Shown here piece by piece: positions 1 to 6,632 of a stretch of 13,289 nucleotides of DNA (position 1 is the first letter of the stretch; every line of letters begins with the position of its first letter). Source of the DNA: an uncultured Eubacteriales bacterium (lineage in GTDB: Bacteria > Bacillota > Clostridia > Monoglobales > UMGS1388); contig URVP01000023.1 of the NCBI GenBank assembly GCA_900551345.1, forward strand, positions 1 through 13,289. The letters run 5' to 3'. A program made the translations under genes and the position numbers. The notes under the pieces are model-generated. The model ran no database searches, was not told the DNA's origin, and saw only the letters and a program-made list of their open reading frames with translations.

Positions 1-54
1 TTCGGCCTCGCGGAGAATACTGATGATCTGTTCGTCGGAAAAACGCTTCTTCAT
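1..54 (-). CDS. IS3-family transposase OrfA, N-terminal 18 codons (cut by window edge)
   Basis: The ATG is the complement of 52-54 and the frame stays open to the window edge, encoding MKKRFSDEQIISILREAE. This is the characteristic beginning of IS3-family OrfA proteins, whose N-terminal helix-turn-helix binds the IS inverted repeats; the catalytic DDE domain comes from OrfB by frameshifting, and neither is in the window. AGGAC lies about 7 nt upstream of the ATG as a weak ribosome binding site. Only 18 residues are visible, so family membership is clear but the exact IS name is not. Confidence 0.8.
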   Translation of the reverse strand, partial: MKKRFSDEQIISILREAE

Positions 55-66
55 GGGGATGTCCTC

Positions 67-1008
67 ATGTGGCTTATGAAGACATTACTAACATCGGGGT
101 GTACTAATCAACGGGGAGCAGGTCAAAACAGAGAGAATCATCTTTATGCGATCGATGCATTATGCGTTAATATCCATGATGCTATAGCTAATAGCATTTT
201 TGATGGGTTAGAAAACTATCACAAGTTCCTTTATATGGCCCCTGAGTTTTTATCAACAGCAGGTTTGAATTCAGAATCCGTAGTTTCAAAAGAAACATTT
301 ATTTTATTTATTGATAAATTTAAAGGAAATACTGACGTAAACAAAGCCCTTTACCTTTTTGATTGCCGTAAAATTGTAAGTAGCATACAGGAGTGCAGCA
401 AGGAAGTGATGCAACTTCAAGGGGAGTTTTATTACACGTTAAATTTTGAACCCTTGTTTTACCCTAACATTAAAGAGGAGGACGGTATAAGATATGTGAC
501 ATCTCCAGTCGTGACCAAGCTCTTTGCATTACTTAGTTTTATTTATATCCGTATGTACAGTTTGCTTGACTACATAACAAAACTAGCTATAGAAATTGAA
601 AATTTAAAAACACAGTTCTCTACTTATGTTAAATTGACAGCCAAAAACTCTCAATATGGCGACAAAAAGAAAGTGAGCTTAAATAATTATGAAGGATCTT
701 TATTTGAGCAATGTCCATTTATTAATGAAATAGAATGTGTTCGAAACCATATCATACATGATGGTCTTTTAGACGATATGCCAAAAGCATATAGAGTTAT
801 CCTGAACAATGCATGCATTGAAAAATATTTGCTTTTCCCTGACCAAACATCAGAAGGACGTTTTGAGTCGTATAAAAGTCGAAATTTATTTTATAGTGGT
901 GATACTAAAATAAATCATCGACTCCCAGAAATCACTAACCAATTTCAAAAGCGACTTTTGCTTACGTTAAAAATACTACTTGACAAATTGAATGATAAGC
1001 AAAGTTAG
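67..1008 (+). CDS. HEPN-like protein of unknown function, probably 5'-truncated and fused to an IS end
   Basis: The frame is open from ATG 67 inside the IS end, through the IS boundary at 125, to TAG at 1006-1008 (313 codons). The first 20 codons are IS sequence, so the native start was probably lost when the IS inserted; no Shine-Dalgarno precedes ATG 67 or the next good Met (about 235). Residues 226-231 read RNHIIH, the R-x4-H pattern of the HEPN superfamily, preceded by a helix-rich stretch (about 147-180). HEPN proteins are often metal-independent RNases in toxin-antitoxin, CRISPR and abortive-infection systems. There is no signal peptide. Codon use is AT-rich like the next orphan gene and unlike the IS. 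The HEPN call rests on one short motif plus helical context; the specific function is unknown, and the gene may now be a pseudogene. Confidence 0.5.
   Translation: MWLMKTLLTSGCTNQRGAGQNRENHLYAIDALCVNIHDAIANSIFDGLENYHKFLYMAPEFLSTAGLNSESVVSKETFILFIDKFKGNTDVNKALYLFDCRKIVSSIQECSKEVMQLQGEFYYTLNFEPLFYPNIKEEDGIRYVTSPVVTKLFALLSFIYIRMYSLLDYITKLAIEIENLKTQFSTYVKLTAKNSQYGDKKKVSLNNYEGSLFEQCPFINEIECVRNHIIHDGLLDDMPKAYRVILNNACIEKYLLFPDQTSEGRFESYKSRNLFYSGDTKINHRLPEITNQFQKRLLLTLKILLDKLNDKQS
101..125 (-). repeat. Terminal inverted repeat of the IS3-family element
   Basis: On the minus strand the repeat reads TGACCTGCTCCCCGTTGATT and continues a few bases. It starts with the TG dinucleotide usual for IS3-family tips and marks the boundary of the element at 125. 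The matching right repeat is outside the window. Confidence 0.7.
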
Positions 1009-1466
1009 CTCATGCTTTTAAGTTAATTACAATGACCTTGACTCGTTGGATAAAAGTTTAAATGCAGTGCTTTAGCAGTTTATTGCATTAAATCATTGTA
1101 ATATACAAAGGGGTGATAGTATTTGACCATGGGGAATAATAATGAATACAAGTATACGCATGAGATATATAGATGTAGTGGCAAATGGTAATGGCGGTGA
1201 GTTTTATTTTTCATGCTGGATATCAAGTAATTAATTCTTGCATGGGACTGGAACAGTTGTTCATCCTTTTTGACTTTATCAACGGTGCCGGTGACGTTAC
1301 CGCTTGGTTGGAGCCTAAAGCTCCTTGAAATAAATAAGCCCATCAGCTTCACTTTCCCTAACTGGGCTAAACCGTAATTATGTTCAGTCTTTTCTGAGAC
1401 AGGCTAAATTCGTGAGATATAACGTTTCATACAGACTTATACGTCTGGATAAATGAGGATAAATCT
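1009..1466. other. Spacer without a convincing gene, rich in small inverted repeats
   Basis: No ORF with family resemblance is seen. A near-consensus ribosome binding site AAGGGGTGAT (1108-1117) sits 5 nt before TTG 1123 and 11 nt before ATG 1129, but the frame stops after about 20 codons. A 47-codon ORF (ATG 1185 to TGA 1326-1328) has no good ribosome binding site. Inverted repeats cluster here: CGGTGACGTTACCG (1289-1302, one mismatched pair), GGAGC/GCTCC (1310-1314 and 1320-1324), AGCCCA/TGGGCT (1337-1342 and 1363-1368) and CAGAC/GTCTG (1432-1447). This could be a decayed gene, a structured RNA or a regulatory region; nothing decides between them. Confidence 0.4.
1395..1447 (+). promoter_or_regulatory. 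Possible promoter with palindrome at the start site, upstream of the orphan gene pair
   Basis: GAGACA (1395-1400) and TATAAC (1418-1423) are separated by 17 bp, matching the sigma-A consensus at 4 of 6 and 5 of 6 positions. Transcription would begin near 1430, just ahead of the inverted repeat CAGAC-6-GTCTG (1432-1447), which could be an operator or a 5' mRNA hairpin. A GAGG ribosome binding site (1455-1458) and ATG 1467 follow. Confidence 0.35.
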
Positions 1467-1619
1467 ATGATATTAAGTCGTAAAGAAAAAATAGTAAGTA
1501 GAGGTTTAGGTATGTGGCGCTATTCTTATACAAAGTGTGTCGTTTTATATACTTTTTCTCATTTTATTTTTCATGTACTTACCTTAAAATATCAAAATCA
1601 TTTCAATAAAAACAAGTGA
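1467..1619 (+). CDS. Possible small protein with hydrophobic C-terminal half (50 aa)
   Basis: ATG 1467 is preceded by GAGGA with 8 nt spacing, and a plausible promoter lies upstream. The frame ends at TGA 1617-1619, only 7 nt before the start of the 452-aa orphan gene, so the two could be cotranslated. The N-terminal 20 residues are basic (several Lys and Arg), and residues about 24-40 (CVVLYTFSHFIFHVLTL) are hydrophobic enough for a short membrane segment. I recognise no family. A small membrane peptide or a translated leader for the next gene are both possible; a chance ORF in AT-rich DNA is the main alternative. Confidence 0.35.
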   Translation: MILSRKEKIVSRGLGMWRYSYTKCVVLYTFSHFIFHVLTLKYQNHFNKNK

Positions 1620-1626
1620 GGGATGT

Positions 1627-2985
1627 ATGAAATTTATTGAATCAATAAATGAAAGAATTAAAAAAACAAATGATTTAATTAAGTCAGATGTAATAATGAC
1701 AGATGAAATATTAGGCCCGGACAAAAACCTACCTTATATTTTAAAGAGTTTCATATATTCAAATGAAAAATTCAATTTTTCTTTAATTAATGATGTGGAA
1801 AATTCTTTTTTTGGGATTGAACTTTTTAAATTCATCAAAGAGGATCGTGGTATTGAAAAGGACTTATTTGGGCGATGGGATTTCAGGACATCATTATATC
1901 ATAACTTCAATTATCACCTTATGGGTTTAGATTATCGCATTGAGGTTTCCAGGAAAGAATCGGTAATACAAAATGATAGTATCTTAAACGATTTAAGACA
2001 ACTAGGTCTTAAGGATGGTGTAGTCATTGATTTAGAATTTTTCGAGTTTCCTCAATGGGATAAGCAATTTGATGTTTCAAGAAAAATAAGCCAAATTGAC
2101 TTTAATGAAATAAATCACACAGAGTTGCGTGACTATTTTAAAGATAATTTTCTACATGTAGAAAAAGAAAAAATTCATCTAAAAATAATAAAATGCGACC
2201 ATGTAAATGGCAAAAAAATTTATTTGCCATTATATGTTGGTTTAGGAACCAATGAGCCTTTTGGGTTGGCAATAAAAAAAGAAGGGGATAAATCACGTTG
2301 GTATAAACTATCTCTCGATTCTGATGTTCCGTATATTGAAGAAGGTAAAATAAAAATATTAAGTTGCAATAATAGCACTATAAATAACATACTTGTAGAT
2401 TCAAATTTGATAGATAATGACAATTCGTGGAATCAAAAATCAAAAACCATGATTATGACAGCAATAAATAAAAACCACCAAAACACAGAAGAGGGTAATA
2501 ACAATTTACTAAAGGGCTATGTTAAGTTCAACTATAAATCAACAAATAATGATATTGTCATTGAAAAACCGATTTCAAGTTTAGAACCATACTATGATAA
2601 AAAAAATGTTGTACGTATGGACATATGGAAAGAATATATTAATGGGAAAGACTTTTTTTTAGAACTAAATGAATTGCTAGAAAAGTCTCAAGAAGAATAT
2701 GAGATTTTTTTTGAGCTTTTCAATTGTCCATATAAGATTATATCTGAGATTGGGACGAAAAAGGTTGTTGAATTAATCGGACGAAAATACAAAAAAATAC
2801 TAAAAATTCAAGATTTAAAAATGCTTCCAAATTGCATTGAGCATGGCAATATAAATACAGTTGCCGGTGACTTATATATGTTAGGTATCGACTCCAACAG
2901 AAATAGAGTATCCTCCCTTTTAATCCAGTTATTGATATTAACAGGGCGATTTGAACAACATTTAGATGGCAATTTCAAAGTTTAA
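1627..2985 (+). CDS. Hypothetical protein of unknown family (452 aa)
   Basis: This long, AT-rich coding region starts at ATG 1627 behind GTGAGGG (1616-1622), overlapping the stop of the small upstream ORF, and ends at TAA 2983-2985. I recognise no domain. The protein appears soluble: there is no signal peptide or transmembrane helix, charged residues are abundant (many Lys, Glu and Asp), and Asn/Ile/Lys richness reflects low GC. There is a Lys/Asn-rich, probably loop-like stretch around residues 250-310 and a more helical C-terminal part with regularly spaced Glu and Leu (about 340-440). No Walker A, HNH, PD-(D/E)xK or reverse-transcriptase motif is evident. Its neighbours are the HEPN-like ORF on the left and non-coding DNA leading to tRNA-Thr on the right, so it is probably mobile-island cargo. 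The length of open frame makes it a real gene with high probability; its role is unknown. Confidence 0.7.
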   Translation: MKFIESINERIKKTNDLIKSDVIMTDEILGPDKNLPYILKSFIYSNEKFNFSLINDVENSFFGIELFKFIKEDRGIEKDLFGRWDFRTSLYHNFNYHLMGLDYRIEVSRKESVIQNDSILNDLRQLGLKDGVVIDLEFFEFPQWDKQFDVSRKISQIDFNEINHTELRDYFKDNFLHVEKEKIHLKIIKCDHVNGKKIYLPLYVGLGTNEPFGLAIKKEGDKSRWYKLSLDSDVPYIEEGKIKILSCNNSTINNILVDSNLIDNDNSWNQKSKTMIMTAINKNHQNTEEGNNNLLKGYVKFNYKSTNNDIVIEKPISSLEPYYDKKNVVRMDIWKEYINGKDFFLELNELLEKSQEEYEIFFELFNCPYKIISEIGTKKVVELIGRKYKKILKIQDLKMLPNCIEHGNINTVAGDLYMLGIDSNRNRVSSLLIQLLILTGRFEQHLDGNFKV

Positions 2986-3576
2986 TCAACATAAGTAATA
3001 TTTAATAATTAAATACGCATTCACTGGAAGTAGAAACTCAATGCAAAAAAGATTGCTTTACATTTGCCCCCCTGTAAAGGGGGCTATCCTATACCAAGAA
3101 ATACAATCTAGTACCAGAGCAATGATGGCTGAGACAAGAAGATTAGAACATTTGCGCATAAGCCACTCAAGTTCGTTCGGTATGACTATTAAGGAAAATA
3201 TCCATAGTGTGGGAAGGAGTGGCATAGCGAGGCTGGTAAAGCTTTCATCAGAAATTTGAACAACTATGAACTTCCGCTGTTCGCTCAAAGCTACCTTCCA
3301 GTTTAACTGGGTATTGGTTGCATTTTTGTTAGAGATGTCCAAGTAAAATGCGAATGGGTAGCCAAGTCAATGCAAATTCCCAAATGGACGACTAAACGCG
3401 TTTGAATGCCTGTGTATGTTGTTGTAGTAACATCCTTTCAACCTAACCGTGCAGGCCTGATAACGTCCGTAACAAGAAGTAGAAATATTGCTCAAAAGGC
3501 AAGATAGGCGGGAGCTAAAAGGTAACACGTGCTGTTAGCATACCCTTGCATTGAGCCACAAACAATCTCACTGGAC

Positions 3577-3595
3577 TTGCCACAATTTTGCCACA
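3577..3595. repeat. Two direct TTGCCACA repeats one helical turn apart, near the tRNA 3' end
   Basis: TTGCCACA occurs at 3577-3584 and 3588-3595, 11 bp apart, with a looser copy, TTGAGCCACA, at 3551-3560. Short direct repeats spaced by a helical turn near a tRNA 3' end are typical of arm-type binding sites of tyrosine recombinases. That role is an inference; no integrase gene is in the window. Confidence 0.3.
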
Positions 3596-3606
3596 CCTAC
3601 AACGCG

Positions 3607-3648
3607 CAAAATTGCACATTAGTGTTAAACAAAGCAAAACACTGCAAT
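3607..3648 (-). terminator. Possible terminator of the tRNA-Thr transcript
   Basis: On the minus strand, arms GCAGTGTT-type sequence (3638-3648) and its complement (3611-3626, with a 5-nt bulge) form an imperfect hairpin starting about 30 nt past the tRNA 3' end, followed by TTTT (3608-3611). The bulge and short T-run make it a weak candidate. Confidence 0.35.
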
Positions 3649-3676
3649 AGTAACTTTATGATTTTACGAGAAAAGA

Positions 3677-3757
<81 letters not shown>

Positions 3758-3767
3758 AACATATAGT

Positions 3768-3796
3768 ATTGTAGCAAAAAACATCTTAATTGTAAA
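3768..3796 (-). promoter_or_regulatory. Promoter of tRNA-Thr
   Basis: On the minus strand TTTACA (complement of 3791-3796) and TACAAT (complement of 3768-3773) are separated by exactly 17 bp. The tRNA begins 15 nt downstream of the -10 box. Confidence 0.75.
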
Positions 3797-3837
3797 GATA
3801 TTTTTGAATATTTTTTTATTAAATTTTTATTAAATAC

Positions 3838-3866
3838 TTTACAAAACCGCTTAAATAGTATATAGT
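3838..3866 (+). promoter_or_regulatory. Promoter of the murA operon
   Basis: TTTACA (3838-3843) and TATAGT (3861-3866) are separated by 17 bp, giving a start near 3873 and a leader of about 48 nt before the preferred murA ATG. It is back to back with the tRNA promoter. Confidence 0.7.
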
Positions 3867-3920
3867 ATATTATGTTAATTTAGATTGTTAGTGCCATACG
3901 GCAATGAAGGGCGTGTAATC

Positions 3921-5213
3921 ATGGACAAGTTTGTTATAATGGGCAGTAATGAACTTTACGGATGTGTTGATATAAGCGGTGCTAAAAATTCCGCAGTAGC
4001 TATTCTTCCTGCTGCGCTTATGGTAAACGGCGTATGCAGAATTGAAAATGTTCCCGACATACAGGATGTGCGGGTTATCGTTGAACTTTTAAAACATTAT
4101 GGCGCAAAAGTTGAAAATATTGACGCTCATACTCTTACCATAGACAGCAGAAATCTTACTTATTCTCCCGCTCCTTATGAGCTCGCCGGAAAGCTTCGTG
4201 CTTCATATTACTTTATCGGTGCACTTTTAGGTAAATTTAACAAAGCTGATGTACCTATGCCCGGCGGCTGTAATTTCGGAGTAAGACCCATAGATCAGCA
4301 TTTAAAAGGATTTAAACTTCTTGGTGCGGATATAGGGCTTAATCATGGAGTTATATCGGCTAATGCCGATCATCTCAAAGGCGGAAATATCTTTTTGGAT
4401 ATGGTCAGTGTAGGCGCAACCATTAATATTATGATTGCGGCAGTTAAAGCTGACGGTATTACTACTATAGAAAACGCTGCGAAAGAACCGCATGTGGTTG
4501 ATGTTGCAAACTTTCTTAACTCTATGGGTGCAAATATCAGAGGTGCGGGTACAGATGTAATTAAAATCAAAGGTGTTACAGAGCTGCACAGCGGCACCTT
4601 TTCTATCATTCCCGATCAGATTGAAGCGGGTACATTTATGATTGCGGCGGCGGCAACCGGCGGAGATGTTGTGATAAAAAATATTATTCCTAAGCATCTT
4701 GAACCCATAACCGCAAAGCTTCTTGAAACAGGAACCGAAGTTGAAGAGTTTGACGACAGCATAAGAGTTAAAAGAACATCACCTCTTACCTGTGCTAATG
4801 TTAAGACGCTTGTATATCCCGGTTTTCCTACCGATTTGCAGCCTTTAATCACCACACTTCTCACAATAGCCAAAGGTGTCAGCACTGTTACGGAAAGTGT
4901 ATGGGAAAACAGATTTCAATATATAGACGAGCTTCGCAGAATGGGAGCTGATATTGCGGTTGACGGTAAAACAGCCAATATAACCGGAGTAGAACAGCTT
5001 ATGGGTTCACCGGTGAAAGCAACGGATCTGAGAGCCGGAGCAGCAATGGTAGTTGCCGGACTTATTGCAAACGGTGTTACAGAAGTGCACAATATAATAT
5101 ATATTGACCGTGGATATGAAAGTATTGAGAAAAAACTTCAAGGTCTCGGTGCACAGATAGTCAGAACAACAGACAATGATTATGTTCCGGCAAAGGCGGT
5201 AGGTATGCAATGA
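3921..5213 (+). CDS. murA: UDP-N-acetylglucosamine 1-carboxyvinyltransferase MurA
   Basis: This cytoplasmic enzyme transfers enolpyruvate from phosphoenolpyruvate to UDP-GlcNAc, the first committed step of peptidoglycan synthesis, and is the target of fosfomycin. ATG 3921 gives 430 aa, the usual family length; an upstream in-frame TTG (3885) would add 12 unlikely residues. AGGG (3908-3911) precedes the chosen ATG. Residues 22-23 are the conserved substrate-binding Lys-Asn in SGAKNSAVAI. Cys117 in MPGGCNFGVRP is the PEP-site cysteine that fosfomycin alkylates, so the enzyme is not of the Asp-bearing naturally resistant type. The GFPTDLQP loop carrying the catalytic Asp is present later. Repeated alpha-beta structure of the EPSP-synthase fold spans the protein. 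Its stop overlaps the next start by 4 nt (ATGA), making it the first gene of a three-gene operon. Many Firmicutes have two MurA paralogues; which this is cannot be told. Confidence 0.95.
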   Translation: MDKFVIMGSNELYGCVDISGAKNSAVAILPAALMVNGVCRIENVPDIQDVRVIVELLKHYGAKVENIDAHTLTIDSRNLTYSPAPYELAGKLRASYYFIGALLGKFNKADVPMPGGCNFGVRPIDQHLKGFKLLGADIGLNHGVISANADHLKGGNIFLDMVSVGATINIMIAAVKADGITTIENAAKEPHVVDVANFLNSMGANIRGAGTDVIKIKGVTELHSGTFSIIPDQIEAGTFMIAAAATGGDVVIKNIIPKHLEPITAKLLETGTEVEEFDDSIRVKRTSPLTCANVKTLVYPGFPTDLQPLITTLLTIAKGVSTVTESVWENRFQYIDELRRMGADIAVDGKTANITGVEQLMGSPVKATDLRAGAAMVVAGLIANGVTEVHNIIYIDRGYESIEKKLQGLGAQIVRTTDNDYVPAKAVGMQ

Positions 5214-6007
5214 CATTTTGCACACTTTCAAGCGGCAGCAGCGGCAACAGCGCTTTTTTATCGTATAATGATACCAATATCTTAATTGATTGCGGCAGAA
5301 GCGGTAAGCACATTTGCTCACGCTTAAATGATTTAGGTGTTTCGCCTGACTGTATTGACGGAATTCTTGTAACACATGAACATTCAGACCATATAAGCGG
5401 TCTGGGTGTTTTTTCACGCAAGTACAATGTACCGGTATACGCAACAGAAGGCACATGGCAAGGTATTTTTGACTGTAAATCCGTAGGCAAATTTGCGGAA
5501 AATAATATAAAAACCATTGCTCCATACAAAAGTTTTGAAATTGGAAATATTAAAATCGTACCATTTGAAATACCTCACGATGCAAATCAACCTGTGGGAT
5601 ACAGATTTCTTGCAGGCACCACAATAATCGCATCTGCCACAGATATTGGTTATCTGAGTGAATCGGTGGTACAGGGAGTCGCCGGAGCAAATGTAGTACT
5701 CCTTGAATCCAACCACGATATTGATATGGTAAAAAGAAGTACAAAGTATTCACCCCAGCTTAAAAACAGAATTCTCAGCAATGTGGGACATCTTTGTAAC
5801 AACTATGCGGCTGCTTTTGCATCATACCTTGCAAAAAACGGAACGGAACACATCATTTTAGGTCATTTAAGCGATGAAAACAACGAACCGGAAATAGCAT
5901 ATAATACGGCTGCAAATGCAATGGCAAAAAAAGGAATAGACTGTAAAAAAGATGTATTTCTTACAATAGCAAGGCGTCATGAACTAAGTGAGGTTGTAAG
6001 AATATGA
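5210..6007 (+). CDS. walJ: YycJ/WalJ-type metallo-beta-lactamase-fold hydrolase
   Basis: This 265-aa protein of the YycJ/WalJ group shows the metallo-beta-lactamase metal motif THEHSDH (His56, His58, Asp60, His61) and further conserved metal-site regions around EIPHDA, ATDIGYLS and the late LGHLSDEN. The N-terminus TLSSGSSGNS is the hallmark start of this group. Family members are single-domain putative nucleases linked with DNA replication/repair and, in Bacilli, with the WalRK locus; substrate here is not known. It has no signal peptide and is cytoplasmic. It overlaps murA by 4 nt at its start and rlmH by 4 nt at its end. A walJ-rlmH neighbourhood is common in Firmicutes, here preceded by murA instead of walRK. 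Orthology to walJ is by motif and context, so the symbol is less certain than the family. Confidence 0.85.
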   Translation: MTFCTLSSGSSGNSAFLSYNDTNILIDCGRSGKHICSRLNDLGVSPDCIDGILVTHEHSDHISGLGVFSRKYNVPVYATEGTWQGIFDCKSVGKFAENNIKTIAPYKSFEIGNIKIVPFEIPHDANQPVGYRFLAGTTIIASATDIGYLSESVVQGVAGANVVLLESNHDIDMVKRSTKYSPQLKNRILSNVGHLCNNYAAAFASYLAKNGTEHIILGHLSDENNEPEIAYNTAANAMAKKGIDCKKDVFLTIARRHELSEVVRI

Positions 6008-6438
6008 TGCATATTAATATTGTTGCGGCAGGCAAAATTAAAGAGAAGTTTATGCAGCAGGCAATTGAAGAATATAAAAAGCGTCTTTCCCGTTTTTGCA
6101 AACTTACTGTTACGGAAATAAAAGATTTCCCCGATGATAAACAGCCTCTGAAAAAAGAAGCGGCTCTTTACATGCCGCATCTTAAAGGGCGAATCATTCC
6201 GCTGTGTATAGAAGGCAAAGAACTATCTTCAAAGCAGTTTGCAAATTTGATAGGAAGTGAAAGCGAAATCACTTTTGTAATTGGAGGATCCAACGGACTG
6301 GACTGTTCAATAAAAGAAAAGGGAACACCCATATCTTTTTCACCTATGACATTTCCCCATCAGCTTATGCGTCTTATACTTATTGAACAGATTTACCGTG
6401 CTTTTAAAATTAACAATAACGAAAATTATCACAAATAA
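6004..6438 (+). CDS. rlmH: 23S rRNA pseudouridine-1915 N3-methyltransferase RlmH (short form)
   Basis: RlmH methylates N3 of pseudouridine 1915 in helix 69 of 23S rRNA, using S-adenosylmethionine; it is a homodimeric SPOUT (trefoil-knot) methyltransferase acting on assembled ribosomes. The family signatures are clear: N-terminal HINIVAAGKIKEKF, the SAM-loop FVIGGSNG (about residues 91-98), and the knot region SFSPMTFPHQLMR...EQIYRA ending in the near-invariant YHK. At 144 aa it is some 12-16 residues shorter than usual; the missing part lies in the variable middle (about 45-65), leaving catalytic and knot segments intact. ATG 6004 overlaps the upstream stop and is 9 nt from GTGAGGT; ATG 6007 is an alternative start. 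It is the last gene of the operon. Confidence 0.93.
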   Translation: MMHINIVAAGKIKEKFMQQAIEEYKKRLSRFCKLTVTEIKDFPDDKQPLKKEAALYMPHLKGRIIPLCIEGKELSSKQFANLIGSESEITFVIGGSNGLDCSIKEKGTPISFSPMTFPHQLMRLILIEQIYRAFKINNNENYHK

Positions 6439-6577
6439 ACTTTTTAGCCCTATACCGGGGCAACGGATAATATCATACTCTGGTAGATTACGGAAAGATA
6501 ATGTTTTCCCAAGCGGACTTTTATCGGGTTCTGACTTGAAATAAACATTGTCTTTTTTTAGAACTTTATAAAAAAAC

Positions 6578-6610
6578 AAACCGGGTATCCTTTCTGATTA
6601 CCCGGTTTTT
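6578..6610. terminator. Bidirectional intrinsic terminator between rlmH and the FAD oxidoreductase
   Basis: A perfect 10-bp stem AAACCGGGTA (6578-6587) / TACCCGGTTT (6599-6608) with an 11-nt loop is followed by a T-run on the plus strand and, on the minus strand, by TTTGTTTTTTT. It serves the two convergent genes. Confidence 0.88.
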
Positions 6611-6632
6611 ACAATAGCTTATTAAGTATCTC

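Larger units (their letters stand above)
1..125 (-). mobile_element. Left end of an IS3-family insertion sequence (partial)
   Basis: Read on the minus strand, the segment begins at 125 with TGACCTGCTCCCCG, a terminal inverted repeat in the style of the IS407-like group of IS3, followed about 70 nt later by the start of a typical IS3 OrfA. The rest of the element lies left of the window. IS407-group elements usually make 4-bp target duplications, so 126-129 (AAAC) would be one copy; the other cannot be seen. The IS-end sequence is richer in GC than the DNA to its right, which fits recent arrival from another source. Confidence 0.8.
2986..3676. other. Gene-poor stretch between the orphan gene and tRNA-Thr
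   Basis: Short open frames occur on both strands (for example 3041-3259 plus and 3058-3342 minus), but they overlap each other, lack ribosome binding sites and resemble nothing I know. Visible structure: a strong GC hairpin GCCCCC/GGGGGC (3066-3071 and 3079-3084) without a T-run, a 13-bp palindrome CCAGTTTAACTGG (3298-3310), and repeated TTGCCACA motifs near 3577-3595. Base composition is more balanced than in the flanking genes. It may be the decayed end of an integrated element. Confidence 0.4.

Noticed and set aside
1080..1352. 90-codon minus-strand ORF from a GTG start
   Set aside because: No family resemblance, poor ribosome-site spacing, and a Tyr/His-rich tail typical of AT-rich non-coding sequence; it also covers the palindrome cluster.
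3041..3259. 72-codon plus-strand ORF after the orphan gene
   Set aside because: No ribosome binding site, no recognisable motif, and it reads through the GC hairpin at 3066-3084.
3058..3342. 94-codon minus-strand ORF with hydrophobic segment
   Set aside because: It starts at TTG without a ribosome binding site, overlaps an opposite open frame of similar quality, and resembles no known protein.
3027..3485. GAAGTAGAAA occurring at 3027-3036 and 3476-3485, as possible ends of a small element
   Set aside because: A 10-bp repeat at this distance in fairly AT-rich DNA can be chance; no transposase, inverted ends or clear target duplication supports an element.
1009..3500. Integron attC sites or a CRISPR array in the accessory segment
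   Set aside because: Single matches to attC core patterns lack the paired partner in correct order, and no regularly spaced repeats are present.
3790..3844. Inverted repeat TTGTAAAG/CTTTACAA spaced by about 39 nt between tRNA-Thr and murA
   Set aside because: The two arms are the -35 boxes of the divergent tRNA and murA promoters, which explains the symmetry without an operator.
3885..3920. Upstream TTG start for murA adding 12 residues
   Set aside because: MurA proteins begin at the MDKF-type sequence, and ATG 3921 has its own ribosome binding site.
6340..6579. 79-codon minus-strand ORF overlapping the end of rlmH
   Set aside because: It begins at TTG inside the terminator region and half of it is antisense to the conserved rlmH C-terminus.
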